NCBI GenBank assembly: GCA_004293915.1
Contig: RDZG01000078.1
Span: forward strand, 1-34,120
Source of the DNA: Bacteroidota bacterium
GTDB taxonomy: Bacteria; Bacteroidota; Bacteroidia; Cytophagales; UBA9547
Direction: 5' to 3'
DNA length: 34,120 bases
Below are positions 8,031 through 15,938 of this stretch, one piece after another. A program made the translations under genes and the position numbers. The notes beneath the pieces are model-generated. The model did not search any database and was not told where the DNA came from. It was given only the letters and a program-made list of their open reading frames with translations. How positions within the stretch are numbered: position 1 is the first letter of the stretch; each line of letters opens with the position of its first letter.

Positions 8031-8130
8031 AGAAATATTGCAATTTTCAGGAGCATTATTTTTACTAGTTTATTCAACATGGTTTTTCTATAAAATGATG
8101 TTAGTAACAAAAAAAATGACAAAAATATAA
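8011..8130 (+). CDS. 39-residue single-helix membrane peptide (pair 2, second gene)
   Basis: The frame begins at an ATG inside the end of the preceding gene (20-base overlap, different frame) and stops at 8128-8130. It has a polar start (METITYKEILQ), one hydrophobic helix (FSGALFLLVYSTWFFY) and a basic tail (KMMLVTKKMTKI). nuoI starts 18 bases later. The counterpart in pair 1 has 37 residues and the same topology. Confidence 0.5.
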   Translation: METITYKEILQFSGALFLLVYSTWFFYKMMLVTKKMTKI

Positions 8131-8148
8131 AATACTATATATCACAAA

Positions 8149-8757
8149 ATGCAATCACTAACTAATCGAGCAAAGCCAGTAGCACCAAAAGAGATGACGT
8201 TTATGGAACGCATCTATTTGCCTGCCATTTTAAAAGGTATGACAGTAACAATCAAACACTTTTTTATGAAAAAAGTAACGATTCGTTATCCAGAAATCAA
8301 GAAAATGTTTTCGAAAACATATAGAGGACTGCATGTGCTCAAAAAAGATGAACAAGGCAGAGAACGTTGCACTGCCTGCGGACTTTGTGCCTTATCATGT
8401 CCAGCAGAAGCCATAACCATGACTGCAGCCGAACGCACTCCAGCAGAAAAACACCTTTATAAAGAAGAAAAATATGCTGCTGTATATGAAATAAATATGT
8501 TGCGTTGCATTTTTTGTGGATTGTGCGAAGAAGCCTGCCCAAAAGAAGCCATATTTTTGACAAGTGAAGAAATTGCCCCCGCAAATTTCGATAGAGGAGA
8601 TTTTATTTATGGAAAAGACAAGTTAGTGGAAAAAGTTCACGGACCACAAGGTAAAGTGCGTGGTGGTGGACCTTTGGATAAAAATTATTACCATGGTAAT
8701 GCACAAGTTACTTCTGCATTTCAAAATTTAGAGTTATCAAATAATTTAAAAGTATAA
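8149..8757 (+). CDS. nuoI: NADH-quinone oxidoreductase subunit I (two 4Fe-4S clusters)
   Basis: This 202-residue subunit of the complex I peripheral arm carries the two 4Fe-4S clusters (N6a and N6b) that relay electrons toward the quinone. The two ferredoxin-type motifs are CTACGLCALSCPAEAI near residue 74 and CIFCGLCEEACPKEAI near 119. An amphipathic N-terminal stretch of about 60 residues docks it to the membrane arm in homologues. The C-terminal end is slightly longer than E. coli NuoI (180 residues). nuoJ follows after 15 bases, so the two are almost certainly cotranscribed. Confidence 0.95.
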   Translation: MQSLTNRAKPVAPKEMTFMERIYLPAILKGMTVTIKHFFMKKVTIRYPEIKKMFSKTYRGLHVLKKDEQGRERCTACGLCALSCPAEAITMTAAERTPAEKHLYKEEKYAAVYEINMLRCIFCGLCEEACPKEAIFLTSEEIAPANFDRGDFIYGKDKLVEKVHGPQGKVRGGGPLDKNYYHGNAQVTSAFQNLELSNNLKV

Positions 8758-8772
8758 AAAGTATATAATCGT

Positions 8773-9279
8773 ATGATGCAAAATGTATTTTATTTTCTCG
8801 TTTTTTTAGGACTATTGAGTGCAATTATGGTCATATTTTCTAAAAACCCAATCCATAGCGTATTATATTTAATCATTACGTTTTTTGCCATTGCGGGGCA
8901 TTATATATTATTAAATGCACAGTTTTTGGCTGTGGTGCATATTATTGTGTATGCAGGAGCAATTATGGTCTTGTTTTTGTTTGTGATTATGTTTTTGAAT
9001 CTAAATACCGAAACCGAACCACAACAATCTACTTTAGTAAAAATTGCAGGTGTAATTGCAGGTGGTTCGTTGTTCTTAGTGTTTTTAGCAGCTTTAAAAG
9101 ATTCAGCAATGATTACCCAAGCCAACCCAAATATAGAAATTGGTTTGGTAAAAAATTTAGGTAAAAAACTATTTGACGATTATCTACTTCCTTTCGAATT
9201 GGTTTCTATTTTGTTTTTAGCAGCTCTTATTGGAGCCGTAATCCTTGGAAAAAAAGAAGAATTGGTGGCAGAGAAATAG
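8773..9279 (+). CDS. nuoJ: NADH-quinone oxidoreductase subunit J
   Basis: The 168-residue protein has five hydrophobic segments, as in NuoJ of the complex I membrane arm. The family signature NPIHSVLYLIITFFAIAGHYILL and the following VHIIVYAGAIMVLFLFVIMFLN helix, with its kinked YAGAIMVLF motif, are clear. ATGATG gives two possible starts one codon apart; I took the first. It is the last complex I gene here. nuoK, which normally overlaps or closely follows nuoJ, is absent, and the next 500 bases hold only a decayed MNT gene. Confidence 0.93.
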   Translation: MMQNVFYFLVFLGLLSAIMVIFSKNPIHSVLYLIITFFAIAGHYILLNAQFLAVVHIIVYAGAIMVLFLFVIMFLNLNTETEPQQSTLVKIAGVIAGGSLFLVFLAALKDSAMITQANPNIEIGLVKNLGKKLFDDYLLPFELVSILFLAALIGAVILGKKEELVAEK

Positions 9280-9361
9280 TGTGTTATTATTTGTTTATAA
9301 ATGTTTTCTTCTTAAGTATCTTGTAATTTGATAGTTTAAAAAACATATTTTTAAAAATCTT

Positions 9362-9659
9362 ATGAAAACAATTGAAGAGATAAAAAAAAGCTGATATCTG
9401 TAAAAATAAGTTAAAAAATGATTATAAAGTAGTTTCAATAGAAGTTTTTGGATCTTATGTAAGAAACGAACAAACCGAGAATAGCGACTTAGATTTGGTT
9501 GTAGTTTTTGACGAAAGTAATTACCCAAAATATAGCTAGTTTTTAAAACTTGAAAATTATTTATTGCAATTAGTGAATTTAAAAATCGATTTAGTTACCA
9601 AAGATTGTGTAAAACCATTTTTGAAAAAATATATTTTTAATGAAGCTGTTTTGGTATGA
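9362..9659 (+). pseudogene. Decayed MNT-domain nucleotidyltransferase (antitoxin-like)
   Basis: Reading across one frameshift in the A-rich start (about 9385-9392) gives an MNT-domain protein with VFGSYVRNEQTENSDLDLVV near the middle and LKIDLVTKDCVKPF further on. The core G-S and D-x-D residues and the third aspartate are preserved. A TAG within YPKYS-stop-FLKLENYL at about 9537-9539 and the frameshift break the gene. It ends in a TGA at 9657-9659. It resembles MntA-type antitoxins such as the intact gene at 19457-19753. No intact HEPN partner follows; only very short frames do. It lies where nuoK would be expected. Confidence 0.72.
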
Positions 9660-9782
9660 AAAGAACAGAAATTCAGTTTTTGGCGGGCATTATAAGTATA
9701 CAAACTTTGGTTTAATAATATATTTGTTATAGGATATAATTATAATGGAAATAGATAATTATAAACGAATATCCAAAAGAAT

Positions 9783-10307
9783 ATGAAGCAACTTCTTATC
9801 CTAATTTTTTCAATTTATTTAATTTCCTGCAAATCGGATTCGAGTGCGTTGTTGAATGCAAAAAAATACGATGGACCACTCATTCAGGCTACAAATGTGC
9901 ATACACTTTTTAGCGATTCGGCTTTGGTAAAAGTCGAATTAAAAGCTCCTTTGCAATACGAATACGAAAATGGCGACAGAGTTTTTCCGCGAGGAGTGAT
10001 TATGTATTTTTTAAATCCGGATGGTTCAGTAAACAATAGTTTGAAAGCAAATCATGGAAAATTTTATAAAGCCACAGGCATTTATACAGGTACAGGCGAT
10101 GTAATAATTAGAGATTCGGTAGCTAACAAAAAAATGAATACCGAAAAATTGCATTGGAATCCGGCAACCAAAAAAGTTTATACTGATAAATTTGTCCGTA
10201 TCGAAACAGCAACAGAAGTGCTAACAGGCAATGGATTGGATGCTTCTCAAGATTTCAAATATTATAAAATCAAAAATCCTACTGGTGTATTTTCAATTAA
10301 TCAATAA
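9783..10307 (+). CDS. lptC: LptC-like lipoprotein, LPS transport
   Basis: The 174-residue protein starts with a lipoprotein signal ending in LISC (cysteine at residue 16). LptC bridges the LptB2FG transporter to the periplasmic LptA bridge that carries lipopolysaccharide to the outer membrane. The OstA-like beta-jellyroll is visible in repeated strands such as LKAPLQYEYENGDRVFPRG, GTGDVIIRDS, KKMNTEKLHWNP and LTGNGLDAS. E. coli LptC is held by a transmembrane helix; lipoprotein versions are usual in Bacteroidota. The next gene begins about 110 bases downstream behind its own promoter. Confidence 0.85.
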   Translation: MKQLLILIFSIYLISCKSDSSALLNAKKYDGPLIQATNVHTLFSDSALVKVELKAPLQYEYENGDRVFPRGVIMYFLNPDGSVNNSLKANHGKFYKATGIYTGTGDVIIRDSVANKKMNTEKLHWNPATKKVYTDKFVRIETATEVLTGNGLDASQDFKYYKIKNPTGVFSINQ

Positions 10308-10365
10308 AAAAGTCAACTATAACAATTGAGAATTTTTGTTTAAAAAATCATATCTCATTAATTGC

Positions 10366-10395
10366 TTTGGTGGTTTAATAATTTCGCTAATTTTG
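10366..10395 (+). promoter_or_regulatory. Bacteroidota-type promoter for DUF1573-yajC-ybbR-coaE
   Basis: TTTG (10366-10369) and TAATTTTG (10388-10395) match the -33 TTTG and -7 TAnnTTTG elements with an 18-base spacer. They lie 23 bases upstream of the DUF1573 ATG. This is the best promoter match seen in the window. Confidence 0.55.
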
Positions 10396-10418
10396 CACAA
10401 AAATAATTTTAGTAAATA

Positions 10419-10853
10419 ATGAAAAAGTTAGTAATTCTATTTTCGATTTTAATAATAAGCGTTTGTTGTTCCAAAAAAGAATCTACGGCTGTAGATGGAA
10501 CTGGAGCTATATCAAAAATTGTTTTTGATGAACCAGAATATAATTTTGGAAAAATAAAACAAGGTAATGTGGTGCCGCATACTTTCACATTTAAAAACAC
10601 TGGAGAAAATGATTTAATAATTTCAAACGCTACTGCTTCGTGTGGTTGCACCATTCCAGAATGGCCCAAAGAACCAATAAAACCAGGAGCATCGGGAGAA
10701 ATAAAAGTACAATTTAATAGCACAGGCAAATCAGGAGTTCAAAACAAAGTAGTGGCTGTAACTGCAAACACAGATCCGAATACAACAAATGTAGTTTTGA
10801 AAGGCGAAGTAGAAGTTCCTACGGTTGTAGATTCAACAAAAATCAAAAAGTAA
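10419..10853 (+). CDS. DUF1573-domain secreted or lipoprotein
   Basis: The 144-residue protein has an N-terminal export signal ending in a Cys-Cys-Ser, so it is probably lipidated, although the lipobox is not perfect. It is a single Ig-like DUF1573 domain with the usual core: F-x-F-G-K-I-x-x-G, FTFKNTGENDLII and ASCGCTIPEWP. The CGC is a conserved feature of the family whose role is unknown. It is the first gene before yajC, ybbR and coaE, an order I know from other Bacteroidota. Promoter elements lie directly upstream. Confidence 0.88.
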   Translation: MKKLVILFSILIISVCCSKKESTAVDGTGAISKIVFDEPEYNFGKIKQGNVVPHTFTFKNTGENDLIISNATASCGCTIPEWPKEPIKPGASGEIKVQFNSTGKSGVQNKVVAVTANTDPNTTNVVLKGEVEVPTVVDSTKIKK

Positions 10854-10867
10854 ACCAAATATAAATC

Positions 10868-11176
10868 ATGTTTTTAATAACTATTTTACAAGCTCAAGGA
10901 GCAAACTTATATGCCAATTTAATTTTTATTGGTATAATTATTGTAGTATTTTATTTTTTCATGTTGCGTCCACAACAGAAAAAACAAAAAGACCAAAAAA
11001 ACTTTCGTGAAAACTTAAAAGTTGGCGATACCGTAATTACAATTGGCGGTGCACACGGTAAAATCGTTGAAATTTCGGCAGAAAGTGTAGTTTTAGATGT
11101 AGATAGAGGCGTAAAAATCAAATTTGAAAAATCATCAATTTCAGATGAACTTTCAAAAAAATTGGCAAAAGCATAA
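10868..11176 (+). CDS. yajC: Preprotein translocase subunit YajC
   Basis: The 102-residue protein has one N-terminal membrane helix, then the YajC signature YFFMLRPQQKKQKDQ and the cytoplasmic domain with LKVGDTVITIGGAHGKI. YajC associates with SecDF and the SecYEG translocon in the inner membrane. Length and motif order are typical. It starts 14 bases after the DUF1573 gene and is followed 48 bases later by the YbbR-like gene. Confidence 0.95.
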   Translation: MFLITILQAQGANLYANLIFIGIIIVVFYFFMLRPQQKKQKDQKNFRENLKVGDTVITIGGAHGKIVEISAESVVLDVDRGVKIKFEKSSISDELSKKLAKA

Positions 11177-11224
11177 TTAAAAAACTGCTTTTTCAATCGG
11201 TTTTAAATTTATCCAAAAGAAAAA

Positions 11225-11923
11225 ATGGAAAATAAACCAAAAGAAAAAATCAAGAAATCGAAACCAAAAATGTTTAGTACTAAAATGCTAAACATTTTTG
11301 CTTGTTTAGCGATTGCCTTAATTTTTTGGGTCTTTAATGCCTTGAGCCACGACTACAGCACAGTAGTGAAATATCCTGTACGTTTGATTATAGATGCCGA
11401 CAAATACATTTCAAGCGGGAGTTTAAATAAAGATGTGTCGGTGGCAGTTTCGGGTTATGGATGGTCTATTTTGGCACATTCTTTTGGTATCCAAAACCAA
11501 CCTATATTGCTATCTGCCAACGACTTATCATTACAAAAAATAGCTACCGAAGCCACACTTTTGCCCCAACTTCGGAGTATTTTGCCTGATATAAAAATTC
11601 TAAATATTATAGAAGATACCATTAGTTTTGATATTGACCATAGAGAATCAAAACGTGTGTTTTTAACACTTGATAAATCAAAAATTTCGCTTCCGCAAGG
11701 TGCAAAAATCGATGGCTTAGTTCAAATCATTCCAGCTTTTATTATTTGCAACGGAGCCAGAAAAAATATTAACAATTTGCCAGATACCATATCTTTTTCC
11801 TTGCCAAATACTTTTATAGAAAAAAATTATAATGAAGAAGTCGAAATTAATTATAGACCTTCAAGAGAAATCACTTTGGCTTACAATACTGTAAAAGTAA
11901 AATTTGCGATAGCAAAAAAATAG
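11225..11923 (+). CDS. YbbR-like domain membrane-anchored protein
   Basis: The 232-residue protein has a lysine-rich cytoplasmic N terminus, one membrane helix (about residues 22-40, containing ACLAIALIFWVFNAL), and an outside region with YbbR-type beta domains (VKYPVRLIIDADKY, DVSVAVSGYGW and the later IPAFIICNGARKNI). YbbR-domain proteins include CdaR, which regulates the diadenylate cyclase CdaA in Firmicutes. I see no cdaA here and would not transfer that role. It abuts coaE with no gap (stop directly followed by ATG), so the two are likely cotranslated. Confidence 0.78.
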   Translation: MENKPKEKIKKSKPKMFSTKMLNIFACLAIALIFWVFNALSHDYSTVVKYPVRLIIDADKYISSGSLNKDVSVAVSGYGWSILAHSFGIQNQPILLSANDLSLQKIATEATLLPQLRSILPDIKILNIIEDTISFDIDHRESKRVFLTLDKSKISLPQGAKIDGLVQIIPAFIICNGARKNINNLPDTISFSLPNTFIEKNYNEEVEINYRPSREITLAYNTVKVKFAIAKK

Positions 11924-12517
11924 ATGTTAAAAATTGGCATTACAGGCGGAATTGGAAGTGGAAAATCAACCGTTTTGCAAATTTTTTCGCTTTTAGGAGT
12001 TCCCATTTATGATAGCGATTCTCGCTCTCGATGGCTTCAAGAAAACGACAAACAACTTATTTTTGATACAATTTCGCTTTTAGGAAATGATGCGTATTTG
12101 CCTGATAATAAACTAAATAAACCATTTATTGCTCAAAAAATATTTTCTGATAAAACCTTATTAGAAAAATTCAATGGCATTGTTCATCCAAAAGTATTTG
12201 CGGATTCGGAAAAATGGTATACTGAAAATGCCATAAAAAAATATGTAATTAAAGAATCGGCATTGCTTTTTGAGTCTGGGGCATATAAAAATGTAGATAA
12301 AGTAATTGCAGTTGTTGCACCCGAAAAATTACGTATTTCAAGAATTCAAAAAAGAGACATACTTCGCACAGAAACAGAAATCAGAGCCATTATGGCAAAA
12401 CAATGGAACGATGAGCAAAAAATAAAATTGGCTCATTATGTTTTAGAAAATGACGAAACACAATTGCTCATTCCGCAAGTTTTGAAATTGCACGACACTT
12501 TTTTGAAGTCAAACTAA
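11924..12517 (+). CDS. coaE: Dephospho-CoA kinase
   Basis: CoaE phosphorylates the 3'-hydroxyl of dephospho-CoA with ATP, the last step of coenzyme A synthesis. The 197-residue protein opens with the P-loop GITGGIGSGKST at residues 4-15. It then shows the substrate-site motif YDSDSRSRWL, HPKVF in the core, the ALLFESG strand, and RDILRTETEIRAIMAKQW in the lid and C-terminal region. Length is normal (about 200 residues). It follows ybbR directly and ends the DUF1573 operon. Confidence 0.95.
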   Translation: MLKIGITGGIGSGKSTVLQIFSLLGVPIYDSDSRSRWLQENDKQLIFDTISLLGNDAYLPDNKLNKPFIAQKIFSDKTLLEKFNGIVHPKVFADSEKWYTENAIKKYVIKESALLFESGAYKNVDKVIAVVAPEKLRISRIQKRDILRTETEIRAIMAKQWNDEQKIKLAHYVLENDETQLLIPQVLKLHDTFLKSN

Positions 12518-12591
12518 TAATAGTCAAAAAAGAAAAATATGTATATTTGTTTCGAAAATTTTTAATGTAAGCAAGCAATAAAACTATAATT

Positions 12592-13344
12592 TTGAGCAAA
12601 AACATAGTCATCATTCCAACATATAATGAAAAAGAAAACATCGAATTGATGGTTCGAAAAGTTTTTTCTTTGCCCGAAAGTTTTCATTTACTGATTGTGG
12701 ACGATGGTTCGCCTGATGGCACTGCCGAAATTGTTAAATCTTTGCAATTAGAATTTCCAAACCAACTTTTTTTGGAACAACGCAAACAAAAATCTGGACT
12801 AGGCACTGCATATATTCATGGATTTAAGTATGCTTTGCGTAATAAATACGAATATATTTTTGAAATGGATTGCGATTTTTCGCACAATCCAGATGATTTA
12901 ATTAGACTTTTACACACTTGTAAATCAGATGGTTATGATTTGGCTATTGGCTCAAGATATGTCGATGGTGTTGTAAATGTGGTTAATTGGCCCATGAATC
13001 GTTTGTTGATTTCGTATTTTGGTAGTGTATATGCAAAATTTGTAACGGGAATGCCGATTGACGATGGCACAGCTGGATTCAAATGTTATAAAAGTGAAGT
13101 GTTGGAAACCATAAAACTTGATAATGTACGTTTCGTTGGTTATGGATTTCAAATCGAAATGAAATTTAATACTTGGAAATATGGCTTTAAAATAAAAGAA
13201 GTTCCCATAATTTTTAAAGACAGAACAGCAGGCGAAGCCAAAATGAGCAAATCTATCATTGCCGAAGCGTTTTTGGGAATTATAAAACTAAAAATTTATA
13301 GTTTTTTTGAAGGCTATCGAAGAGAAAAACAAACATACGATTGA
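12592..13344 (+). CDS. Polyprenol-phosphate mannosyltransferase-like family 2 glycosyltransferase
   Basis: The 250-residue GT2 enzyme resembles dolichol/polyprenol monophosphate mannose synthases. These transfer a sugar from a nucleotide donor to a polyprenyl phosphate, making a membrane-linked sugar donor. It shows IIPTYNEKENIE at the start, the VDDGSPDGTAEI nucleotide site, the catalytic EMDCDFSHNPDDL stretch (D-x-D type metal site), and FKDRTAGEAKMS near the end, a strong signature of this subgroup. There is no C-terminal membrane domain. The start is a TTG at 12592, because an in-frame stop lies just upstream and no ATG precedes the conserved PTYNE. The sugar is not known. Confidence 0.88.
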   Translation: MSKNIVIIPTYNEKENIELMVRKVFSLPESFHLLIVDDGSPDGTAEIVKSLQLEFPNQLFLEQRKQKSGLGTAYIHGFKYALRNKYEYIFEMDCDFSHNPDDLIRLLHTCKSDGYDLAIGSRYVDGVVNVVNWPMNRLLISYFGSVYAKFVTGMPIDDGTAGFKCYKSEVLETIKLDNVRFVGYGFQIEMKFNTWKYGFKIKEVPIIFKDRTAGEAKMSKSIIAEAFLGIIKLKIYSFFEGYRREKQTYD

Positions 13345-13420
13345 AATAAATGCGTTTTTTTCGTTTTACATATATAAAATCATAAAAATAAATTAATTTT
13401 ACCCTAAAATATATCAAAAA

Positions 13421-13639
13421 ATGAAACTTGTTTTTGGAAAACAAAACTATCAAATCATGCTTTTGGGTTTGGCAGTTTTAATTATTGGATTTGTAACAAT
13501 GACACTCGACAAAGAAGATTATGGCTTTGGATTTTTGGGTTTAACACTCGGACCAATTTTAGTTATGATTGGTTTTGGTATTCAATTTTGGGCAATTTTG
13601 CACAAAGACAAATCCATTGTTTCGCCTGTAAAAAAATAA
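13421..13639 (+). CDS. DUF3098 small two-helix membrane protein
   Basis: The 72-residue protein has two membrane helices separated by a short loop ([20 protein letters not shown]) and ends in a charged tail. It matches my memory of DUF3098, a family usually found directly upstream of uppP in Bacteroidota, as here, with one base between the stop and the next start. Function is unknown; the coupling suggests a link to undecaprenyl phosphate recycling or cell division, by context only. Confidence 0.82.
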   Translation: MKLVFGKQNYQIMLLGLAVLIIGFVTMTLDKEDYGFGFLGLTLGPILVMIGFGIQFWAILHKDKSIVSPVKK

Positions 13640-13640
13640 G

Positions 13641-14423
13641 ATGAGCTATTTAGAAGCCTTTATTTTAGCTTTAATTGAAGGAATTACAGAGTTTTTGCCT
13701 GTTTCCTCAACTGGACATATGATTATTGGCTCTGCCATTTTGGGCATAGAATCTACCGAATTTGTAAAAACTTATACAGTAGCCATTCAGCTTGGAGCAA
13801 TCCTTTCGGTTGTAGTTTTATACTATAAGCGGTTTTTAAAAAATGTTGATTTTTATTTTAAACTAGCCATTTCTGTTGTTCCTACTTTAGTTTTAGGATT
13901 TTTATTAAACGATTTTATTGATAGTTTGCTCGAAAATGTTTGGGTTGTAGCCATTTGTTTGATATTGGGTGGCATAATTTTGCTTTTTGTAGATAAATGG
14001 TTTGCAAAAAATTCAGATGAAAGCGATACTATAACTTATAAAAAAGGCATAATTGTAGGATTTTTTCAATCTTTAGCCATGATTCCTGGTGTATCTCGCT
14101 CGGCTGCTGCCACCATTGGCGGTATGCTTCAAGGCTGGACAAGAAAAAAAGCAGCAGAATTTTCGTTTTTTTTAGCTGTCCCAACGATGTGTGCCGCCAC
14201 AGGTTATAAATTGCTTAAAACCTATAAAAACATACAAACTGAGGATATTTCGTTGTTGATTTTTGGAAATTTCGTAGCATTTGTTGTTGCCATGATTGCC
14301 ATAAAATTTTTTATATCAGTGCTAACTAAATACGGATTTCGTTGGTTTGGTTGGTACAGAATTTGTATTGGCGTTATAATCTTGATTTTTTTATTATTGG
14401 GTTATGATTTAAAAATAGCTTAA
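13641..14423 (+). CDS. uppP: Undecaprenyl-diphosphate phosphatase
   Basis: UppP (BacA) removes one phosphate from undecaprenyl diphosphate so the carrier lipid can be reused for peptidoglycan and O-antigen synthesis; it also gives bacitracin resistance. The 260-residue multi-pass protein has both signature blocks: [17 protein letters not shown] near residues 14-30, with the catalytic glutamate and serines, and [15 protein letters not shown] near residue 150, with the arginine. Length is typical. It is coupled to the DUF3098 gene and is convergent with the AraC-type gene. Confidence 0.95.
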   Translation: MSYLEAFILALIEGITEFLPVSSTGHMIIGSAILGIESTEFVKTYTVAIQLGAILSVVVLYYKRFLKNVDFYFKLAISVVPTLVLGFLLNDFIDSLLENVWVVAICLILGGIILLFVDKWFAKNSDESDTITYKKGIIVGFFQSLAMIPGVSRSAAATIGGMLQGWTRKKAAEFSFFLAVPTMCAATGYKLLKTYKNIQTEDISLLIFGNFVAFVVAMIAIKFFISVLTKYGFRWFGWYRICIGVIILIFLLLGYDLKIA

Positions 14424-14498
14424 CTAAATCTTAACTAGGATTTCATTATTAAAACGACAGATTTATACTTTTAATTGTAAACATTTTTAGCATCAAAT

Positions 14499-15662
14499 TC
14501 AGATAACTGAAGATTTTTTTGCTTTATTTTGTATGTTTTTATCTCTGTATTCGGCTGGAGTAGTATGCATTTTGTATTTGAATATTTTATAAAAATTCGA
14601 TTTGGTGTTGAAGCCGCAATCATAACCTATATTTTCTATTTTCATTTTTTTATCAACATCTTTTTCTAGTATTTTAATTGCATTTCTGATTCTAAATTCG
14701 TTTACAAATTCGTTAAAATTTTGACTTGCCTCATGGTTAATCACTTCTGATAGTTTGTGTAATGAGACATTAAGTCTATAAGCAATGGTCGAAAGTTTTA
14801 ATTCTGGCTCTAGCCAAGGTTTTTCTAACTCAAATAGATGTAATAAACTTTTGTACAATTTTGTAGATTCATCATCAGTTAATTTTGAATGATTAATTTT
14901 TTCATCCATAAATTTTTTAAGTGGCTCTATTTCAGCTTGATAAACTTCAAATTGCTCATTATTAAACACCGCACCATTATTAATACTTTGGTAATAAATA
15001 TAAAAAGTATAAATATTCATGGCAACAGGCAATACTATCAAATCTGAAATTTCATTGCCCATTATCATAGAAATAGGTAAAGCAACAACTGCAATTGCAA
15101 GGCTTAAAAAAAGAAATTCTTTTATAAATTTTAACTTTATAACTTGTAGATTGCTAAAAACTTGTAGGGCAATTTTTTCTGTTTTCAAAACATTTACTAT
15201 ACTGATAATCAAAAAAACAAAGTAATATATTCCTAAAACTAGATTTGAATATAATAAATACCAAACTAGGTCGCTGTAAAAATTATCAACTAATAATCTT
15301 TGCTCAGAAATAGGTAGCGAATAATGATATATTATTACTATTATATACAAAATACTAGGTGCAAAAAGCAGCAAAAGTCTAGGTTTAAAAGTAGAAAGTT
15401 GCCCTAGTAGCATTTTTGTATAAATATATAAAAATGGACCAAGTGATAAAATTGTCATAAACTGAACATGCACCAGCCAAACCCAATTATAGAGTTTATA
15501 ATACATAAGATAATTGGTAAGTGCAGTAATTCCAGGTATTAACAATAAAATTATGAGTACATAAACTGGTAGAGCATTGTTTTTTCTAAATGCCAATAAT
15601 AAACAAAGCAAAAGCTTGGTGCCTATGGTGAAAATAGAAATAATGTCTATAATTTTATCCAT
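14499..15662 (-). CDS. Membrane-spanning AraC-family transcriptional regulator
   Basis: The 387-residue protein has six or seven hydrophobic segments in the first 230 residues and a C-terminal AraC DNA-binding domain of two helix-turn-helix units (IAYRLNVSLHKLSEVINHEA and IENIGYDCGFNTKSNFYKIFKYKMHTTPAEYR). Membrane-anchored AraC proteins of this design are common in Bacteroidota; the signal is unknown. It reads away from hslU's 3' end, with a 276-base gap that contains a perfect palindrome. That palindrome is 48 bases upstream of the start and could be its own operator or hslU's terminator. Confidence 0.85.
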   Translation of the reverse strand: MDKIIDIISIFTIGTKLLLCLLLAFRKNNALPVYVLIILLLIPGITALTNYLMYYKLYNWVWLVHVQFMTILSLGPFLYIYTKMLLGQLSTFKPRLLLLFAPSILYIIVIIYHYSLPISEQRLLVDNFYSDLVWYLLYSNLVLGIYYFVFLIISIVNVLKTEKIALQVFSNLQVIKLKFIKEFLFLSLAIAVVALPISMIMGNEISDLIVLPVAMNIYTFYIYYQSINNGAVFNNEQFEVYQAEIEPLKKFMDEKINHSKLTDDESTKLYKSLLHLFELEKPWLEPELKLSTIAYRLNVSLHKLSEVINHEASQNFNEFVNEFRIRNAIKILEKDVDKKMKIENIGYDCGFNTKSNFYKIFKYKMHTTPAEYRDKNIQNKAKKSSVI

Positions 15663-15709
15663 TATATGTTTTTATACTGCAAATTTAAAAATGTAACTTA
15701 GACAACTTT

Positions 15710-15751
15710 AGCAGTAAGTAAAAATTAAAATTTTAATTTTTACTTACTGCT
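15710..15751. repeat. Perfect 42-bp palindrome
   Basis: Every base of the first 21 pairs with the last 21 without a spacer: arms begin AGCAGTAAGTAAAAATT and end AATTTTTACTTACTGCT. It lies between the 3' end of hslU and the 5' end of the AraC gene, both on the minus strand. No long T run follows on either side, so it is an unusual terminator. An operator dimer site or a small mobile palindrome are alternatives. Confidence 0.85.
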
Positions 15752-15938
15752 TTTAACACAAAATTTGGATAAAGTAAAAAATATGGAATCAAAACTATAA
15801 TTGTGCCTAAAGTTATACATTTATAATATTGTGAAATGTTTTTAATGGTGTGTCCAACTAAAAACAATACAAAGTATCGAAATTGGCAAATTAACTAAGT
15901 AGAAAAGGAAATTCTAATAATAATATCGAATAACACTT

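Noticed and set aside
9656-9715. 19-codon frame overlapping the end of the dead MNT gene as a HEPN remnant
   Set aside because: It is too short, and no HEPN motif (RX4H) can be found in the following sequence in any frame.
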